A stretch of DNA of 64,000 nucleotides from Pantoea allii (GTDB lineage: Bacteria; Pseudomonadota; Gammaproteobacteria; Enterobacterales; Enterobacteriaceae). The notes under the pieces were generated by a model. That model ran no database searches. It saw only the letters and a list, made by a program, of their open reading frames with translations, and was not told the DNA's origin. A program made the translations under genes and the position numbers. Each line of letters opens with the position of its first letter. Positions within the stretch are counted from its first letter, which is position 1. The DNA lies in contig NZ_NTMH01000020.1 in the NCBI RefSeq assembly GCF_002307475.1, positions 1 through 64,000 of the forward strand, read 5' to 3'. This document shows, piece after piece, positions 28,705 through 40,204 of this stretch.

Positions 28705-29457
28705 ATGACCACACTGGAAATTTGTTGCTATGGCGTGGATTGTGCATTAACCGCCCAGCAGGCGGGAGCCGATCGCATTGAGCTTTGCGCGGCGCCACGT
28801 GAAGGCGGACTGACGCCTTCTGCAGGCATGCTGGAAGTCGCCCGTCGTGACATTTCTGTTCCGGTGCATCCTATCGTTCGCCCGCGCGGCGGCGACTTTT
28901 GCTATTCCAGCCGTGAATTTGAAACGATGAAGTCAGACGTAGCACGCATCCGTGAACTGGGGTTCCCGGGCATCGTGCTGGGTATGTTGGATGAAGATGC
29001 CAATATCCACGCCAGCCAGATGCGCCAGATTATGGCGCTTTGCGACGGTATGGCGGTGACCTTTCATCGCGCCTTTGATTTGTGCCATCGGCCTAAGCGA
29101 TCGCTTGAGGTGTTGACGGACTTCGGCGTCCGGCGCATCCTGACCTCTGGCCAGCAACAAAGCGCGGAAAACGGAATTGCATTATTGAGGGAACTTAATG
29201 AATACAGCACAGGTCCAATCATTATGGCCGGTGCTGGGGTACGTCTCAGCAACCTGCAAAAGTTTCTTGATGCGGATATCCGCGAGGTACACAGCTCGGC
29301 CAGCCACCTTGTGGCATCGCCGATGCGCTACCGCAAAGCGGGTGTCTCCATGTGTTCCGAAGCCGAAATTGATGAGTTCAGCCGTTACTGCGTCGACAGC
29401 GATGTCGTTGAAGCAATGAAAAGCGTGATGCAGATGAATACCGCCCGAGTGGCCTGA
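28705..29457 (+). CDS. cutC: Copper homeostasis protein CutC
   Basis: This 250-aa cytosolic TIM-barrel protein is historically linked to copper tolerance, though its biochemical role is uncertain. Family segments are [67 protein letters not shown] and [11 protein letters not shown]. It has a GGAGAAGAG ribosome site. It is monocistronic, divergent from the PLP lyase, with a strong terminator at 29519-29546. Confidence 0.93.
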   Translation: MTTLEICCYGVDCALTAQQAGADRIELCAAPREGGLTPSAGMLEVARRDISVPVHPIVRPRGGDFCYSSREFETMKSDVARIRELGFPGIVLGMLDEDANIHASQMRQIMALCDGMAVTFHRAFDLCHRPKRSLEVLTDFGVRRILTSGQQQSAENGIALLRELNEYSTGPIIMAGAGVRLSNLQKFLDADIREVHSSASHLVASPMRYRKAGVSMCSEAEIDEFSRYCVDSDVVEAMKSVMQMNTARVA

Positions 29458-29518
29458 CTCACTACCAGTTTTGCCGCGCAGCACGCCGTTTGATGACGTG
29501 ATGTTTGCAAGTACCAAA

Positions 29519-29546
29519 CCCCAGCACATTTGCTGGGGTATTTTTT
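29519..29546 (+). terminator. Rho-independent terminator of cutC
   Basis: The stem CCCCAGCA / TGCTGGGG (8 bp, four-base loop) is followed by TATTTTTT. Confidence 0.92.
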
Positions 29547-29684
29547 GTCCAAAATTCCGTCATGACGCCTCTGGGATGGCCTGTGAGGCAATCGTGCTGT
29601 CAAAATAATTCTGCTTTCCTTCATCAGTCGGTTCCTGCTATTTAAGGTAAACCGTTAACGACATTGACGTCCGAGGCTCATACC

Positions 29685-30527
29685 ATGCGATGCGTTCTGC
29701 TGTCCGCTGTAATCACCCTGATTTCATTCCCCTCTTCATGGGCAGCAGCATGCCAGCCACACAATAAAGCGGTGACCAACAGCAATAACTGGATTCTGCT
29801 GGGCGGTAGCGCAAAGGGTGAGGTACGTCAGGTCATCGCCGGTGAGTTTGGCAAAGACGTTAATTCACAAAAGCGGGTGCTGGGGCAGTTCGACCGCTGT
29901 GGCGATCTGCTGGTGGCCGATATCAGCTACGACAAAAATGAGCGTAATGTCATCCTGAGTATGGAGCAACACCTGGTGCGGGTTCAGGGCGGCTGGGTCG
30001 CGGAATATGCCTATCTGGTTAAAGTGTTAAAGCAGGGTAGCGAAGTGGTGGTGGATAATCGCCAGGGCACGATTAACTGGCAGAAGGGTAAAAACGGCAA
30101 CATCATCAGCGCGTCAGATAAATTTATCAGCATGGGCAAAGACGGTTTTACCGATACGACTTACCGTTATGACAACGGCTTCCGTTTGCTGAAAAGTGTT
30201 GCGCGGGGAACCGATCCCGTCAGTAACGGTGAATACCGTTATCAATGGAATTCGCAAGGTCTGGTAACGCGTTCGACCTCGGCCCGTCGCAAAGATACTT
30301 ACACCTACGACAAGCAGGCGCGGGAACTGCGCCTGAATGGCACCGCGACGACCGACGTCAGCACCTTGCGCTCCGTGGATGAATGCCAGTTTTGGGATGA
30401 AAAGGGCAATTGCACGCTGAGTTATCTGAATGAAACCGAAGTGTTCGAAAAAGGGACCATTCAACGTCACCTCAGCGCGGTCTATAAATACCAGTACTGG
30501 GATAACCCCGCTGAGGCGACGGAATAG
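29685..30527 (+). CDS. Secreted protein, YnfC-like
   Basis: The 280-aa product starts with a signal peptide (MRCVLLSAVITLISFPSSWA) and a cysteine at AAC, a weak lipobox-like site, so it is periplasmic or possibly a lipoprotein. The mature part has paired cysteines and beta-rich stretches with Tyr-Asp repeats (TTYRYDNGFRLLKS, EYRYQWNSQG, DTYTYDKQ). These recall the YnfC/YD-like lipoprotein architecture of enterobacteria. Similarity to YnfC is by eye only. ATG 29685 follows GAGG at nine bases; TTG 29664 is a weaker alternative. It converges on gldA with a three-base gap. Confidence 0.6.
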   Translation: MRCVLLSAVITLISFPSSWAAACQPHNKAVTNSNNWILLGGSAKGEVRQVIAGEFGKDVNSQKRVLGQFDRCGDLLVADISYDKNERNVILSMEQHLVRVQGGWVAEYAYLVKVLKQGSEVVVDNRQGTINWQKGKNGNIISASDKFISMGKDGFTDTTYRYDNGFRLLKSVARGTDPVSNGEYRYQWNSQGLVTRSTSARRKDTYTYDKQARELRLNGTATTDVSTLRSVDECQFWDEKGNCTLSYLNETEVFEKGTIQRHLSAVYKYQYWDNPAEATE

Positions 30528-30530
30528 CGA

Positions 30531-31625
30531 TTATTTTACCGTCTGACTAAAGGCATCCAACCCCAGCAGCGCATGGGCAATCTGCTCCGGTGCCAGGTTG
30601 GGGTTAAGGTTTTTCAGCGTATCGCCTTCACTGTTGGCCAGCGCCCCTATTTTTACCAGATTCTCCCAACTTAACCCGTCCAGATGCATCTCTTTCAGCG
30701 TTGTTGGCATATTGATCGAGCGGTAGAAACGGATGTAGCGGGCAATTTCCTCATCGGGACGCTGCTCCAGTACCATCTGGGTTAAGGTGCCGTAGGCCAC
30801 TTTCTCGCCGTGAGTGAGGTGGTGAATATCGCCTTCGATGGCGGTAAAACCATTGTGAATGGCGTGCGCGCCTGCCAGACCAGCATTCTCAAACCCCAGT
30901 CCTGACAGCAAGGTATTCGCTTCCACCACCGCCTCGACCGCAGGCGTCACGCGTTTTTCTTTAACGGCCACATAGGCGCTGTAGCCCCACGTTAATAAGG
31001 TCTCTTCGCAGGCGCGGGCGATTGCCAGCCCGGCGATGGTCGGATCGCCATTCACCATCGATTTAGCATGGCTACGGGCTACTGCCTGGGCTTCGACCCA
31101 GGTGGCCAGACCATCCGCAATGCCCGAGGCAAATAAGCGAGCAGGCGCGGCGGCGCAGACTGCAGTATCGACCAAAACCAAATCCGGGTTTTTACTGTAG
31201 AAGCGATAGCTTTCAAAGACGCCGCTGTCAGAATAGATCACCGACAGGGCACTACAGGGCGCATCGGTGGAGGCAATCGTCGGGACGATAACCACCGGTT
31301 GCTTGAGTTCATCGGCAACTGCTTTAACGGTATCCAGCGTTTTACCGCCACCCAGCCCAATCACCACGTTACAGCCTTGTTGCTGTGCCTGCTGGCTGAG
31401 GCGGGTGATTTCATTACTGGACGCTTCACCATTGAACTGCTGGCGAATAACCTTCACGCCCGCCTGGGTCAGCGTAGAGTGCGCCCGCTCACCGACCAGT
31501 CCCCAGACGACATCGTCTGCCACCACAAAAGCATGATTACCCAACTCGGCGACATAGTTTCCCAGTTCATCGAGTACGCCAGCACCTTGCACATATTTGC
31601 GGGGTGAAGAGAAAATAAATTTCAT
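30531..31625 (-). CDS. gldA: Glycerol dehydrogenase, GldA family
   Basis: This 364-aa iron/zinc-dependent group III alcohol dehydrogenase oxidises glycerol to dihydroxyacetone with NAD. It has the NAD loop GLGGGKTLDT and the segment PTIASTDAPCSALSVIY. The metal ligands are expected in GIADGLATW, AHAIHNG and HHLTHGEK. The length matches E. coli GldA (367 aa). It is not part of a dihydroxyacetone kinase cluster, so it may act alone; other polyols are possible substrates. It sits between cutC and cmoB, where E. coli has torYZ. Confidence 0.85.
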   Translation of the reverse strand: MKFIFSSPRKYVQGAGVLDELGNYVAELGNHAFVVADDVVWGLVGERAHSTLTQAGVKVIRQQFNGEASSNEITRLSQQAQQQGCNVVIGLGGGKTLDTVKAVADELKQPVVIVPTIASTDAPCSALSVIYSDSGVFESYRFYSKNPDLVLVDTAVCAAAPARLFASGIADGLATWVEAQAVARSHAKSMVNGDPTIAGLAIARACEETLLTWGYSAYVAVKEKRVTPAVEAVVEANTLLSGLGFENAGLAGAHAIHNGFTAIEGDIHHLTHGEKVAYGTLTQMVLEQRPDEEIARYIRFYRSINMPTTLKEMHLDGLSWENLVKIGALANSEGDTLKNLNPNLAPEQIAHALLGLDAFSQTVK

Positions 31626-31772
31626 AAACGTTGCTCCTGGTTACATAAATGAAGGCCGTTACCGGCCCGAAGATAAAGCCCTTAAAAAGAATAGCAGCTA
31701 ATGCTTTTTTGCTGGCTGTACAGACAGAAATGCGCTTGATATCGTGAGTCGGTGTTTATCGGGGATACGCAT

Positions 31773-32396
31773 ATGACGGCTTCTTTACTCTCTTTCCTGT
31801 TTGCTATTGTGATTTTGACCCTGACACCGGGATTTGATACCGCCTTAATCCTGCGGTCGGCAGCGGCACAAGGCTGGCGGCGCGCCAGCGCCACGGCATT
31901 AGGCGTGGCCTCAGGGTGTTTGTTGTGGGGGATAGCGGTGGGGCTGGGATTGGGCGCGCTGCTGCTGGCCTCTGAAATGGCTTATAACCTGTTGAAGTGG
32001 ATAGGTGCGGCCTACTTACTTTATCTGGGCGTCAAGCTGCTGTGGCACCCACGCACCCAGAGCGCGTCGCTGCCTGCTGAAGCCGTGGCTCAGCAAAGCC
32101 ATCTGGTCTGCTTTAGCCGTGGCTTGCTGGGTAATCTGCTGAATCCCAAAGTCGGCGTTTTCTATGTGACATTTTTGCCACAGTTTATTCCGCAGGGTGC
32201 TTCCGTGGCGATCTGGTGCAGCCTGATGGCGTTGACGCATATGCTGGTGGGATTGGCCTGGAGCACGGTGCTGATCGGCAGCAGCCATTATTTTGCTGAG
32301 CAGTTAAAACGGCCTCGGGTACTGAAGGTCATGGACCGTTTAACCGGCTGTGTGTTTATAGGCTTTGCGGCGAAACTGGCGCTGTCTCGCCGCTGA
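31773..32396 (+). CDS. LysE/RhtB family amino-acid exporter
   Basis: The 207-aa inner-membrane protein has about six helices and the family start TASLLSFLFAIVILTLTPGFDTALILRSA. Conserved are GVASGCLLWG and FSRGLLGNLLNPKVGVFYVTFLPQFI. Members export amino acids such as homoserine, threonine, leucine or lysine; the substrate here cannot be read. ATG 31773 follows GGGGA at seven bases; GTG 31752 would add seven residues. It is divergent from gldA and convergent with cmoB (three-base gap). Confidence 0.85.
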   Translation: MTASLLSFLFAIVILTLTPGFDTALILRSAAAQGWRRASATALGVASGCLLWGIAVGLGLGALLLASEMAYNLLKWIGAAYLLYLGVKLLWHPRTQSASLPAEAVAQQSHLVCFSRGLLGNLLNPKVGVFYVTFLPQFIPQGASVAIWCSLMALTHMLVGLAWSTVLIGSSHYFAEQLKRPRVLKVMDRLTGCVFIGFAAKLALSRR

Positions 32397-32399
32397 GGG

Positions 32400-34159
<1,760 letters not shown>

Positions 34160-34173
34160 TTAAGCCGCGAACA

Positions 34174-34569
34174 TTAATGCAGGGTGAGCACCAACTGCCA
34201 GGGCAGATAAATGAGGTTAAAAACCACCATTCCACACAGGGCAAACAGCGTCAGCATCATGCCATATTTGCGGCCGCTCATGGCGTCATTGCGCAACCCA
34301 TAAGCGTGCAGGAAACGGCCAATAAAAAACAGGATGCCCGTCAGGTGAACCATCCAGACATCTGCGCCGTTCATTTCCAGCGTCACGAGTAGCAGCAACG
34401 CCAGGGGAATCGTTTCAATGGCATTGCCGTGAATACGGATAGCCATATTCAGGTCGTGATGGCCGCCATCCCCAAAGGCAACCTTGTGCTGACGCCGAAA
34501 GCGAACGACGTTGAGCGTGAACTTCATTATCAGTAAAGCACCTATAACCACATATAACGCGCTGATCAT
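34174..34569 (-). CDS. yecN: MAPEG-family membrane protein YecN
   Basis: This 131-aa protein has four predicted helices and the MAPEG pattern RIHGNAIETIPLALLLLV, plus NGADVWMVHLTGILFFIGRFLHAYG. The eukaryotic relatives are glutathione-dependent membrane enzymes; the bacterial role is unknown. Two adjacent ATGs (34572 and 34569) follow AAGGAATC. The second gives the E. coli length. It lies between cmoA and yecE on the same strand. Confidence 0.87.
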   Translation of the reverse strand: MISALYVVIGALLIMKFTLNVVRFRRQHKVAFGDGGHHDLNMAIRIHGNAIETIPLALLLLVTLEMNGADVWMVHLTGILFFIGRFLHAYGLRNDAMSGRKYGMMLTLFALCGMVVFNLIYLPWQLVLTLH

Positions 34570-34623
34570 CATTGATTCCTTTTTTATCGATATCACCAGA
34601 GGGGGCGAGGCTGCCCATTGCTA

Positions 34624-35445
34624 TCAGAATAGCGAATCCTGTTGCGGCCAGTCAGGTCCGGGACCGATGCTGGCATCAATTTTTTGGAGTTCAGGCCATA
34701 AAGCCTGCACCAGCGGAAAAACCTGTCCCATATCCGGCGTGTGAATAAACACCAGCGGTTCACTCTGGGTGTGCCATTCCGCCAGCTTTGTCAGCCAGAT
34801 GTGAAACAGTGGCAGGCTTTCTTCCAGATTGTCGCTGCCGACAAAGCGAATCATGGGCCGCGAACCGGTCAACAGCGCGTGCGGCGGAACGCGAGGCTTT
34901 TGCTGACGGGCGTGAAGCGCTGCCGGACTTTGCGAGGTGGAGCTATGGACCGGGCGGCTGTCCAGTACGACGCGATTCACGCCACGCTGCAGCAGACCGC
35001 GGTTCAGGGCGCGTTCTGCCTCACCTTTGGCAAAAAACGCGGCATGACGCACTTCTACGCCATAGGAAAAATGCGCCGGTAAGCTGTCCAGAAAGCGCCA
35101 GAGATCGTTCAACTGGGCGGGCGAAAAGCTGGCAGGCAGCTGTAACCAGTACTGACCAATGCGATCGGCGAGCGGTGTCATCAGGCGAAAAAAGTCGGTG
35201 ACTAAATCGTCAGTATTTTGCAGAGCTGCCTGATGGCTAATGCTGCTGGGAAACTTAAAACAGAAACGAAACTGGTCATGTGTCATATCCCGCCAGCGCA
35301 GGACCGTTTCGGTATCCGGCAGCGCATACAGCGTGGTATTGCCCTCCACCGTGCCGAAATAACGCGCATAGTCAGCCAGGGTTTCGATGCCCCATCGCTT
35401 CCAGTGCGCATGGTGCCATTGTGGCAAACCAATACGAAGTGTCAC
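34624..35445 (-). CDS. yecE: DUF72 family protein YecE
   Basis: This 273-aa TIM-barrel-like protein of unknown function belongs to DUF72. The signature stretches are RIGLPQWHHAHWKRWG, FGTVEGNTTLYALP, FRFCFKFPSSISH, YWLQLPASFSP, GVEVRHAAFF and FIHTPDMGQ. I chose GTG 35445 behind GGGAG, matching the E. coli length. An in-frame ATG 20 codons upstream (35505) gives an atypical Arg/Tyr-rich extension. It is divergent from aspS. Confidence 0.88.
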   Translation of the reverse strand: MTLRIGLPQWHHAHWKRWGIETLADYARYFGTVEGNTTLYALPDTETVLRWRDMTHDQFRFCFKFPSSISHQAALQNTDDLVTDFFRLMTPLADRIGQYWLQLPASFSPAQLNDLWRFLDSLPAHFSYGVEVRHAAFFAKGEAERALNRGLLQRGVNRVVLDSRPVHSSTSQSPAALHARQQKPRVPPHALLTGSRPMIRFVGSDNLEESLPLFHIWLTKLAEWHTQSEPLVFIHTPDMGQVFPLVQALWPELQKIDASIGPGPDWPQQDSLF

Positions 35446-35552
35446 GCCTGACTCCCGCCGTTGAGTGTGATAGTAATTATCCTGTAAGGCAGTATATTGA
35501 CGCAAACCGGTGAAAAGCGAACAGGAAATGCCGCGCTTTAATGTGGCTCCAC

Positions 35553-35581
35553 TTATCCTGTTTGCCTTTTTCCATTATAAT
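35553..35581 (+). promoter_or_regulatory. Candidate aspS promoter
   Basis: TATAAT (35576-35581) is a perfect -10. TTATCC (35553-35558) is a poor -35 at the ideal 17-base spacing. The start would be near 35588, leaving a 78-base leader before aspS. Confidence 0.6.
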
Positions 35582-35665
35582 AGCGGCCTTTTTTACGACA
35601 GCACCTCATCAGGTTACGCGGCCCGGTGCTGTCAGCTGCAGCGGCGAAGTTAAAAGGATAGTGTT

Positions 35666-37444
35666 ATGCGTACAGAGTATTGTGGACAGCTCAATCTGTC
35701 TCATGTAGGTCAGCAAGTCACGCTTTGCGGCTGGGTCAACCGCCGTCGCGATCTGGGAAGCCTGATTTTTATCGATATGCGCGACCGTGAAGGTATTGTG
35801 CAGGTATTTTTTGATCCCGATCGTCAGGATGCATTCAAGCTGGCTTCTGAACTGCGTAACGAATTCTGTATCCAGATCAGCGGAACTGTGCGTGCGCGTG
35901 ACGGGAAAAACAAAAATGCCGATATGGCGACCGGTGAAGTCGAAGTGTTTGCCGAAACGCTGAATATCATTAACCGTTCCGAACCGCTCCCGCTCGATTC
36001 CAATCAGAACAACAGCGAAGAAGCGCGTCTGAAGTACCGCTATCTTGATCTGCGTCGTCCGGAAATGGTTGAGCGCTTAAAGACCCGTGCAAAAATCACC
36101 AGCTTTGTGCGTCGCTTTATGGATGAGGCGGGCTTCCTGGATATTGAAACGCCGATGCTGACGAAGGCTACGCCGGAAGGCGCGCGTGATTACCTGGTGC
36201 CGAGCCGCGTGCACAAAGGGAAGTTCTACGCACTGCCTCAGTCACCGCAGCTGTTTAAGCAGTTGCTGATGATGTCGGGTTTTGACCGCTATTATCAGAT
36301 CGTCAAATGCTTCCGTGATGAAGATTTACGTGCTGACCGCCAGCCTGAATTTACGCAAATCGACGTGGAAACCTCCTTCCTGACCGCGCCGCAGGTGCGT
36401 GAGATTATGGAACGCATGATCCGCGAACTCTGGCAGAGTGTGAAGGGCGTGGATCTCGGTGAGTTTCCGCAGATGACCTTTGCCGAAGCCATGCATCGCT
36501 ACGGGTCTGACAAACCGGACCTGCGTAACCCGATGGAACTGGTGGATGTTGGCGATCTGCTGAAAACAGTGGAATTCCAGGTGTTCTCCGGCCCGGCTAA
36601 CGACGAGAAAGGCCGTGTTGCTGCGCTGCGCGTACCCGGCGGTGCGCAACTGAGCCGTAAACAGATTGATGAATACGGCAAGTTTGTCGAGATCTACGGT
36701 GCCAAAGGTCTGGCGTGGATGAAGGTAAATGAACGCGCGAACGGTCTGGACGGCGTGCAGAGTCCGGTGGCGAAATTCCTTAACGCTGAGATCGTCGAAA
36801 CCGTTCTCAGCCGCACCGGCGCTCAGGATGGCGATATCCTCTTCTTCGGTGCCGACCGTGCCAAAGTGGTGGCGGATGCGTTAGGCGCACTGCGTCTGAA
36901 AGTGGGCCGCGACCTGCAGATCACCGATGAGAAAGCCTGGGCACCGCTGTGGGTTATCGACTTCCCGATGTTTGAAGAAGATGACGAAGGTGGCCTGGCC
37001 GCAATGCACCACCCGTTTACCGCACCGAAAGCGATGAGTGCGGAACAGCTGGCGGCCGATCCTACCCAGGCCGTAGCGAATGCTTACGACATGGTGATCA
37101 ACGGCTATGAAGTGGGCGGCGGTTCTGTGCGTATCCATAACGGTAAAATGCAGCAGACGGTGTTTAGCATTCTGGGCATAGAAGAGCATGAACAGCGTGA
37201 GAAGTTTGGCTTCCTGCTGGATGCACTGAAGTACGGCACGCCGCCGCATGCTGGCCTGGCCTTTGGTCTGGATCGTCTGACCATGCTGTTAACCGGTACC
37301 GATAATATTCGTGACGTTATCGCCTTCCCGAAAACCACGGCAGCGGCCTGTATGATGACTGAAGCGCCAAGCGAAGCCAATCCGGCCTCACTGCTTGAAT
37401 TAGGCATTCAGGTGGTCAAGAAAGATAAGCTTGAGAATAAGTAA
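35666..37444 (+). CDS. aspS: Aspartyl-tRNA synthetase
   Basis: This 592-aa class IIb synthetase charges tRNA-Asp. The N-terminal OB-fold binds the anticodon ([25 protein letters not shown]). Motif 2 is [18 protein letters not shown]. The bacterial GAD insertion domain is in the middle. Motif 3 is [13 protein letters not shown] near the C-terminus. It is a discriminating bacterial type. It overlaps nudB by one base, so aspS-nudB are co-transcribed as in E. coli. Confidence 0.97.
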   Translation: MRTEYCGQLNLSHVGQQVTLCGWVNRRRDLGSLIFIDMRDREGIVQVFFDPDRQDAFKLASELRNEFCIQISGTVRARDGKNKNADMATGEVEVFAETLNIINRSEPLPLDSNQNNSEEARLKYRYLDLRRPEMVERLKTRAKITSFVRRFMDEAGFLDIETPMLTKATPEGARDYLVPSRVHKGKFYALPQSPQLFKQLLMMSGFDRYYQIVKCFRDEDLRADRQPEFTQIDVETSFLTAPQVREIMERMIRELWQSVKGVDLGEFPQMTFAEAMHRYGSDKPDLRNPMELVDVGDLLKTVEFQVFSGPANDEKGRVAALRVPGGAQLSRKQIDEYGKFVEIYGAKGLAWMKVNERANGLDGVQSPVAKFLNAEIVETVLSRTGAQDGDILFFGADRAKVVADALGALRLKVGRDLQITDEKAWAPLWVIDFPMFEEDDEGGLAAMHHPFTAPKAMSAEQLAADPTQAVANAYDMVINGYEVGGGSVRIHNGKMQQTVFSILGIEEHEQREKFGFLLDALKYGTPPHAGLAFGLDRLTMLLTGTDNIRDVIAFPKTTAAACMMTEAPSEANPASLLELGIQVVKKDKLENK

Positions 37445-37875
37445 TGCCGTATAAACATCCGGTTTCTGTGTTAGTGGTGATTGTTGCGCAGGACAGTGGC
37501 CGGGTGTTAATGCTGCAGCGCCGTGATGACCCGGACTTTTGGCAATCGGTCACCGGCAGCCTTGAAGCGGATGAAGTGCCGCTTCAGGCGGCTGAGCGCG
37601 AAGTGGGTGAGGAATTAGGCATTGATGTGCAGGCCGAGCAGCTAACGATAGAAGACTGTCAGCGTGAAATCGACTTTGAGATTTTCCCGCACTATCGGCA
37701 TCGTTACGCGCCCGGCACCACGCACAATCGTGAGCACTGGTTCAGGTTGACCTTACCGACTGAGCGCGACCTGCTGCTCACTGAGCATCTTGCCGCGTGC
37801 TGGCTTGAGCCTGCCGCCGCCGCGGCCCTCACTAAGTCCTGGAGTAATCGTCAGGCGATTGAAGAATTTATTTGA
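37444..37875 (+). CDS. nudB: Dihydroneopterin triphosphate diphosphatase NudB
   Basis: This 143-aa Nudix hydrolase releases pyrophosphate from dihydroneopterin triphosphate in folate synthesis. The Nudix box is GSLEADEVPLQAAEREVGEELGI at about residues 38-60, with the REVGEELG metal-binding core. The ATG shares its A with the aspS stop. Confidence 0.92.
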   Translation: MPYKHPVSVLVVIVAQDSGRVLMLQRRDDPDFWQSVTGSLEADEVPLQAAEREVGEELGIDVQAEQLTIEDCQREIDFEIFPHYRHRYAPGTTHNREHWFRLTLPTERDLLLTEHLAACWLEPAAAAALTKSWSNRQAIEEFI

Positions 37876-38177
37876 ATGCTTGCCGCAACGCGTTATTTGC
37901 GCGGCGAATGCATTAAGTTTTATGAAGCGGGTAAGTTGCCACACAACTTCACCAACGCATTGAACAGTCGAGCGTAAACGGCGCAGCGAGGCCGGTTACC
38001 GCCAGCGTACCGCAACCGACGCGTACTTGGGTACGTGAGGATGACGGGTGATGCTCGCCCCTTCGGGGCCGCCTTTTCCGGGCGTTCAGGTTGTCTGCAA
38101 CCTGGGTGAGCACTGGCGGGAGTCGGGGTCGCACGTCAGATAGCTCGGGCGAAATAAAAGATTGGAGAGAAAGTAAG
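37876..38177. repeat. Palindrome-rich intergenic element before yebC
   Basis: This 300-base GC-rich stretch has no gene but several hairpins in a row. CGTAC / GTACG is at 38022-38035. GGGTGA / TCGCCC follows at about 38046, overlapping GCCCC-TTC-GGGGC at 38057-38069. CAGGTTG / CAACCTG with a four-base loop is at 38087-38104. The layout resembles enterobacterial intergenic repeats (ERIC-like) but the sequence is not the ERIC consensus I remember. It may also be the structured leader of yebC. yebC has a GGAGAGAAAG ribosome site at the end. Confidence 0.55.
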
Positions 38178-38921
38178 ATGGCTGGACACAGTAAATGGGC
38201 GAATACCAAGCACCGCAAGGCGGCACAGGATGCCAAACGCGGAAAAATCTTCACCAAAATCATTCGTGAGCTGGTCACGGCGGCCAAACTGGGCGGCGGC
38301 GATCCTGGCTCGAACCCGCGTCTGCGTGCGGCGATGGATAAAGCGCTGTCCAACAACATGACGCGTGACACCATGAACCGGGCGATTGCACGCGGCGTGG
38401 GCGGTGAAGATGATTCCAATATGGAAACCATCATTTATGAAGGTTACGGTCCTGGCGGGTCAGCCGTGATGATTGAGTGCCTGAGTGACAACCGCAACCG
38501 CACCGTTGGTGAAGTGCGTCATGCCTTCACCAAAACCGGCGGCAACCTGGGCACCGACGGCTCCGTGGCCTATCTGTTCAGCAAAAAAGGCGTGATCTCC
38601 TACGCACCGGGACATGACGAAGATGCGGTCATGGAAGCGGCGCTGGAAGCGGGCGCAGAAGATGTGGTCAGTTACGATGACGGTGCCATCGACGTGTTTA
38701 CCGCGTGGGAAGAGATGGGTGCAGTGCGTGATGCGCTGGAAGCGGCTGGCCTGAAAGCCGACACGGCCGAAGTGGCGATGATCCCGTCAACCAAAGCGGA
38801 AATGGATGCGGAAACGGCCCCCAAACTGCTGCGTCTTATCGATATGCTGGAAGACTGTGATGACGTGCAGGAGGTTTACCATAACGGTGAAATCTCCGAC
38901 GAGGTGGCGGAAACGCTTTAA
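38178..38921 (+). CDS. yebC: YebC/TACO1 family protein
   Basis: This 247-aa protein belongs to the widely conserved YebC group, known as transcriptional regulators and, more recently, as ribosome-associated factors for proline-rich stretches. It has the invariant start [27 protein letters not shown] (split here for length), plus [21 protein letters not shown] and [10 protein letters not shown] chose ATG 38178, which follows a purine-rich site. An upstream open extension of 29 codons is not family-like. It precedes ruvC with a 36-bp gap. Confidence 0.93.
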   Translation: MAGHSKWANTKHRKAAQDAKRGKIFTKIIRELVTAAKLGGGDPGSNPRLRAAMDKALSNNMTRDTMNRAIARGVGGEDDSNMETIIYEGYGPGGSAVMIECLSDNRNRTVGEVRHAFTKTGGNLGTDGSVAYLFSKKGVISYAPGHDEDAVMEAALEAGAEDVVSYDDGAIDVFTAWEEMGAVRDALEAAGLKADTAEVAMIPSTKAEMDAETAPKLLRLIDMLEDCDDVQEVYHNGEISDEVAETL

Positions 38922-38957
38922 TGCTGTACTGCCGCACGCTCAGGCTGGAGACGCGTT

Positions 38958-39485
38958 ATGTCGATTATTTTGGGGATTGACCCCGGCTCACGCGTTACCG
39001 GTTATGGGGTGATTCGTCAGACCGGTCGCCAGCTCACTTATCTGGGCAGCGGCTGTATTCGTACCAACACAACGGAATTACCAGCACGTCTCAAGCTGAT
39101 CTATGCCGGGGTCTGCGAAATCATTACGCAGTTTTCCCCGGATTTTTTCGCGATAGAACAGGTTTTTATGGCGAAGAATGCGGATTCTGCCCTGAAGCTG
39201 GGGCAGGCGCGAGGTGCTGCTATCGTGGCGGCGGTTAACCATGATTTGCCGGTATTCGAATATGCGGCGCGTCAGGTGAAGCAAACGGTGGTGGGCACAG
39301 GCGGTGCGGAAAAAAGCCAGGTTCAACATATGGTCAAATCCCTGCTGAAACTGGCGGCGAATCCGCAGGCCGATGCCGCCGATGCACTGGCAATCGCCAT
39401 CACGCACTGCCACGTTGCACAAAACGCGGCGCGCATGAGTGACAGCAAGCTGGTGCTGAGCCGTGGCAGATTGCGCCAGAGTTAA
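38958..39485 (+). CDS. ruvC: Holliday junction resolvase RuvC
   Basis: RuvC cuts four-way junctions during recombination repair. The 175-aa protein has an RNase H-like fold with catalytic acids in [14 protein letters not shown] (Asp7), [14 protein letters not shown], and near the C-terminus [11 protein letters not shown]. The length is close to E. coli (173 aa). A hairpin/LexA box follows and separates it from ruvAB. E. coli yebB, which lies between, is absent. Confidence 0.96.
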   Translation: MSIILGIDPGSRVTGYGVIRQTGRQLTYLGSGCIRTNTTELPARLKLIYAGVCEIITQFSPDFFAIEQVFMAKNADSALKLGQARGAAIVAAVNHDLPVFEYAARQVKQTVVGTGGAEKSQVQHMVKSLLKLAANPQADAADALAIAITHCHVAQNAARMSDSKLVLSRGRLRQS

Positions 39486-39510
39486 CAGCAACCGCAGCGT
39501 AATCGCTATC

Positions 39511-39537
39511 AGGCTGGATATTCATCCAGCCTTTTTT
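39511..39537 (+). promoter_or_regulatory. LexA (SOS) box of ruvAB doubling as ruvC terminator
   Basis: CTG (39514-39516), ten bases, CAG (39527-39529) forms a LexA box, GGCTGGATATTCATCCAGCC, very close to the one before E. coli ruvA. The same bases make a 9-bp stem with a four-base loop followed by six T residues, a Rho-independent terminator for ruvC. The ruvAB promoter should lie just downstream. Confidence 0.85.
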
Positions 39538-39581
39538 ATGGTATAAATTCCGCCACATACTTTGGATAAGGAAGGCATCAG

Positions 39582-40196
39582 GTGATTGGTCGTTTACGGG
39601 GCATTATTCTGGAAAAGCAGCCGCCGCTAGTGCTGCTTGAGGCGCATGGCGTCGGCTATGAAGTACATATGCCAATGACCTGTTTTTATGAGCTGCCTGA
39701 TCTTAATCACGAAGCGGTGATCTTCACCCAATTTGTGGTACGTGAAGATGCGCAACTGCTGTTTGGGTTTAACAGCAAGCAGGAACGCGCGCTGTTCCGC
39801 GAGTTAATTAAAGTGAACGGCGTTGGCCCTAAGCTGGCGCTGGCGATTCTGTCGGGCATGTCGGCACAGCAGTTTGTGACGGCAGTGGAAAAAGAAGAGA
39901 TCGCCGCGCTGGTTAAACTGCCGGGCGTGGGCAAGAAAACCGCTGAACGTCTGGTGGTGGAAATGAAAGATCGCTTTAAAGGCATGCATGGCGATCTGTT
40001 CGGCGGGGATTCGGCCTTTACGCTTACCACGCCTGGCCCGGAGCCGGAGACCAACGACGCAGAAGCGGAAGCGGTTGCAGCGCTGGTTTCCCTGGGTTAT
40101 AAACCGCAGGAAGCGAGCCGTATGATCAGCAAAGTTGGCCGCCCTGATGCGGATTGCGAAACGTTGATCCGTGAAGCGCTCCGCGCCGCTATTTGA
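39582..40196 (+). CDS. ruvA: Holliday junction DNA helicase subunit RuvA
   Basis: RuvA tetramers bind the four-way junction and load RuvB. The 204-aa protein has an N-terminal OB-fold ([28 protein letters not shown]), a central domain with two helix-hairpin-helix motifs ([14 protein letters not shown] and [14 protein letters not shown]), and a C-terminal domain III that meets RuvB ([16 protein letters not shown]). The GTG start follows AAGGAAGG. It is SOS-regulated through the box at 39511-39537. Confidence 0.96.
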   Translation: MIGRLRGIILEKQPPLVLLEAHGVGYEVHMPMTCFYELPDLNHEAVIFTQFVVREDAQLLFGFNSKQERALFRELIKVNGVGPKLALAILSGMSAQQFVTAVEKEEIAALVKLPGVGKKTAERLVVEMKDRFKGMHGDLFGGDSAFTLTTPGPEPETNDAEAEAVAALVSLGYKPQEASRMISKVGRPDADCETLIREALRAAI

Positions 40197-40204
40197 GGTA
40201 ATTC

